Assembly: GCF_949769255.1 (NCBI RefSeq)
Contig: NZ_OX458329.1
Location: 1,488,001-1,552,000, forward strand
Reading direction: 5' to 3'
From: Mobiluncus massiliensis
GTDB lineage: Bacteria > Actinomycetota > Actinomycetes > Actinomycetales > Actinomycetaceae
Length of the DNA: 64,000 bases
Shown here piece by piece: positions 63,346 to 64,000 of the stretch (position 1 is its first letter; each line of letters begins with the position of its first letter). Under the pieces are notes generated by a model. The model searched no databases. It saw only the letters and a program-made list of their open reading frames with translations, and had not been told where the DNA came from. The translations under genes and the position numbers were made by a program.

Positions 63346-64000
63346 TCACAGCCCCTTCCGCCGGGTCCGTTTGGTGATATGTTTATCCGCCGGGCGGGTA
63401 TCTCCGGAGTCAAGCTCTTCAGCGTCGGCCGTATCCCAGGGCTGCACCCCGGAAAACTCCGCAATGGGATGGTTCTTTTGCCACGAGAGAAAGCCTTTCC
63501 ACCGCGGGGCAATGAGGAACACCACCACAATGATGGCGCTCAACAGTTTCATATCGTTGGGGTTGAATCCCGGAATCATCAAGGCGGCTTGAATAATGAC
63601 GCGATACACGACAGAGCCGCCCACCACTGCCAACACGGCCATCCAGATGCGTCCGGTGGGAATGACCGCCGTGCCGATGATGACCGAGGCCAAACCGGCA
63701 ATAATCAGCCCGATACCCATAGAAATATCCGCGAAGCCTTGATACTGGGCGATGAGGGAACCTGACAGCGCCACCAAGCCGTTGGACAGCGCCAAGCCGA
63801 CCAGTTTGGCCAAGTCGGTGTTCACCCCTTGGGCACGCGCCATTTCTTCGTTATCCCCAGTGGCGCGCAAAGCCAAACCCAGATTGGTGGATAGGAACCA
63901 CACGACTATCCCGCAGGCTACCAGCAGGACCACCAACAGAATCGCTACGCTGACCCACGTCCCCACCAGATTGGCCTCCCGCAGTGGCGTAAACAGTGAT
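63346..64000 (-). CDS. ABC transporter permease (COG4120 type), partial
   Basis: C-terminal ~218 residues of a permease open to the right edge of the window; the frame stays open past the in-window GTG at 63966. Hydrophobic segments and blocks LGLALRATGDNEEMARAQGV, LVALSGSLIAQYQGFADISM and LIIAGLASVIIGTAVIPTGR match the branched-chain-type permeases of COG4120 transporters. The ~45-residue cytoplasmic tail is charged. A substrate-binding protein gene is expected just outside the window. Confidence 0.88.
   Translation of the reverse strand, partial: SLFTPLREANLVGTWVSVAILLVVLLVACGIVVWFLSTNLGLALRATGDNEEMARAQGVNTDLAKLVGLALSNGLVALSGSLIAQYQGFADISMGIGLIIAGLASVIIGTAVIPTGRIWMAVLAVVGGSVVYRVIIQAALMIPGFNPNDMKLLSAIIVVVFLIAPRWKGFLSWQKNHPIAEFSGVQPWDTADAEELDSGDTRPADKHITKRTRRKGL

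Overview
The window looks like a chromosome segment of a medium-to-high GC actinobacterium. The gene order, an extended RpsE, lysine/alanine-rich ribosomal protein tails and two methyl-accepting chemotaxis proteins suggest a motile Actinomycetaceae member such as Mobiluncus. The species assignment is an inference; family-level placement is firmer.

The backbone is the conserved ribosomal superoperon plus its usual downstream block, nearly all on the minus strand. Reading from high to low coordinates: an ABC transporter end (64000-62551), the S10 operon rpsJ-rplC-rplD-rplW-rplB-rpsS-rplV-rpsC-rplP-rpmC-rpsQ (61414-55787), the spc operon rplN-rplX-rplE-rpsN-rpsH-rplF-rplR-rpsE-rpmD-rplO (46767-42401), secY-adk-map (42302-39531), infA-rpmJ-rpsM-rpsK-rpoA-rplQ-truA (36181-32040), rplM-rpsI (18113-17131), glmM-glmS-dedA (13942-9691), nnr-alr-tsaE-tsaB-rimI (7242-1208) and the start of a succinate dehydrogenase operon (1080-1).

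This backbone is interrupted by accessory DNA at several points. Between rpsQ and rplN sit a MalY/PatB-type lyase, a complete ribose operon under a LacI-type repressor, a small membrane protein and a beta-carbonic anhydrase (55610-47003). Between map and infA sit a signal-peptidase-like protein that lacks the usual general base and a 749-residue Glu-rich protein (39362-36374). Between truA and rplM lies a 13.9 kb island (32.0-18.1 kb): a sugar kinase/aldolase/aminotransferase/GtrA cluster, two overlapping chemoreceptor genes, a VapBC toxin-antitoxin pair, and a secreted-protein/ABC-transporter locus. Between rpsI and glmM sits a secreted C69 peptidase with cell-wall-binding repeats.

The most unusual structure is at 18.2-23.1 kb. 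A 114-bp sequence occurs three times in the same orientation. Each copy ends at the -35 box of a minus-strand promoter: one drives rplM, one a secreted Cys/Gly/Ala-rich bacteriocin-like protein with a TAATG-coupled small membrane protein, and one an operon of a small secreted protein plus an ABC exporter. The layout reads as a chain of promoter-headed cassettes stacked upstream of a ribosomal protein operon. No tRNA, rRNA, CRISPR array, transposase or integrase was recognised.
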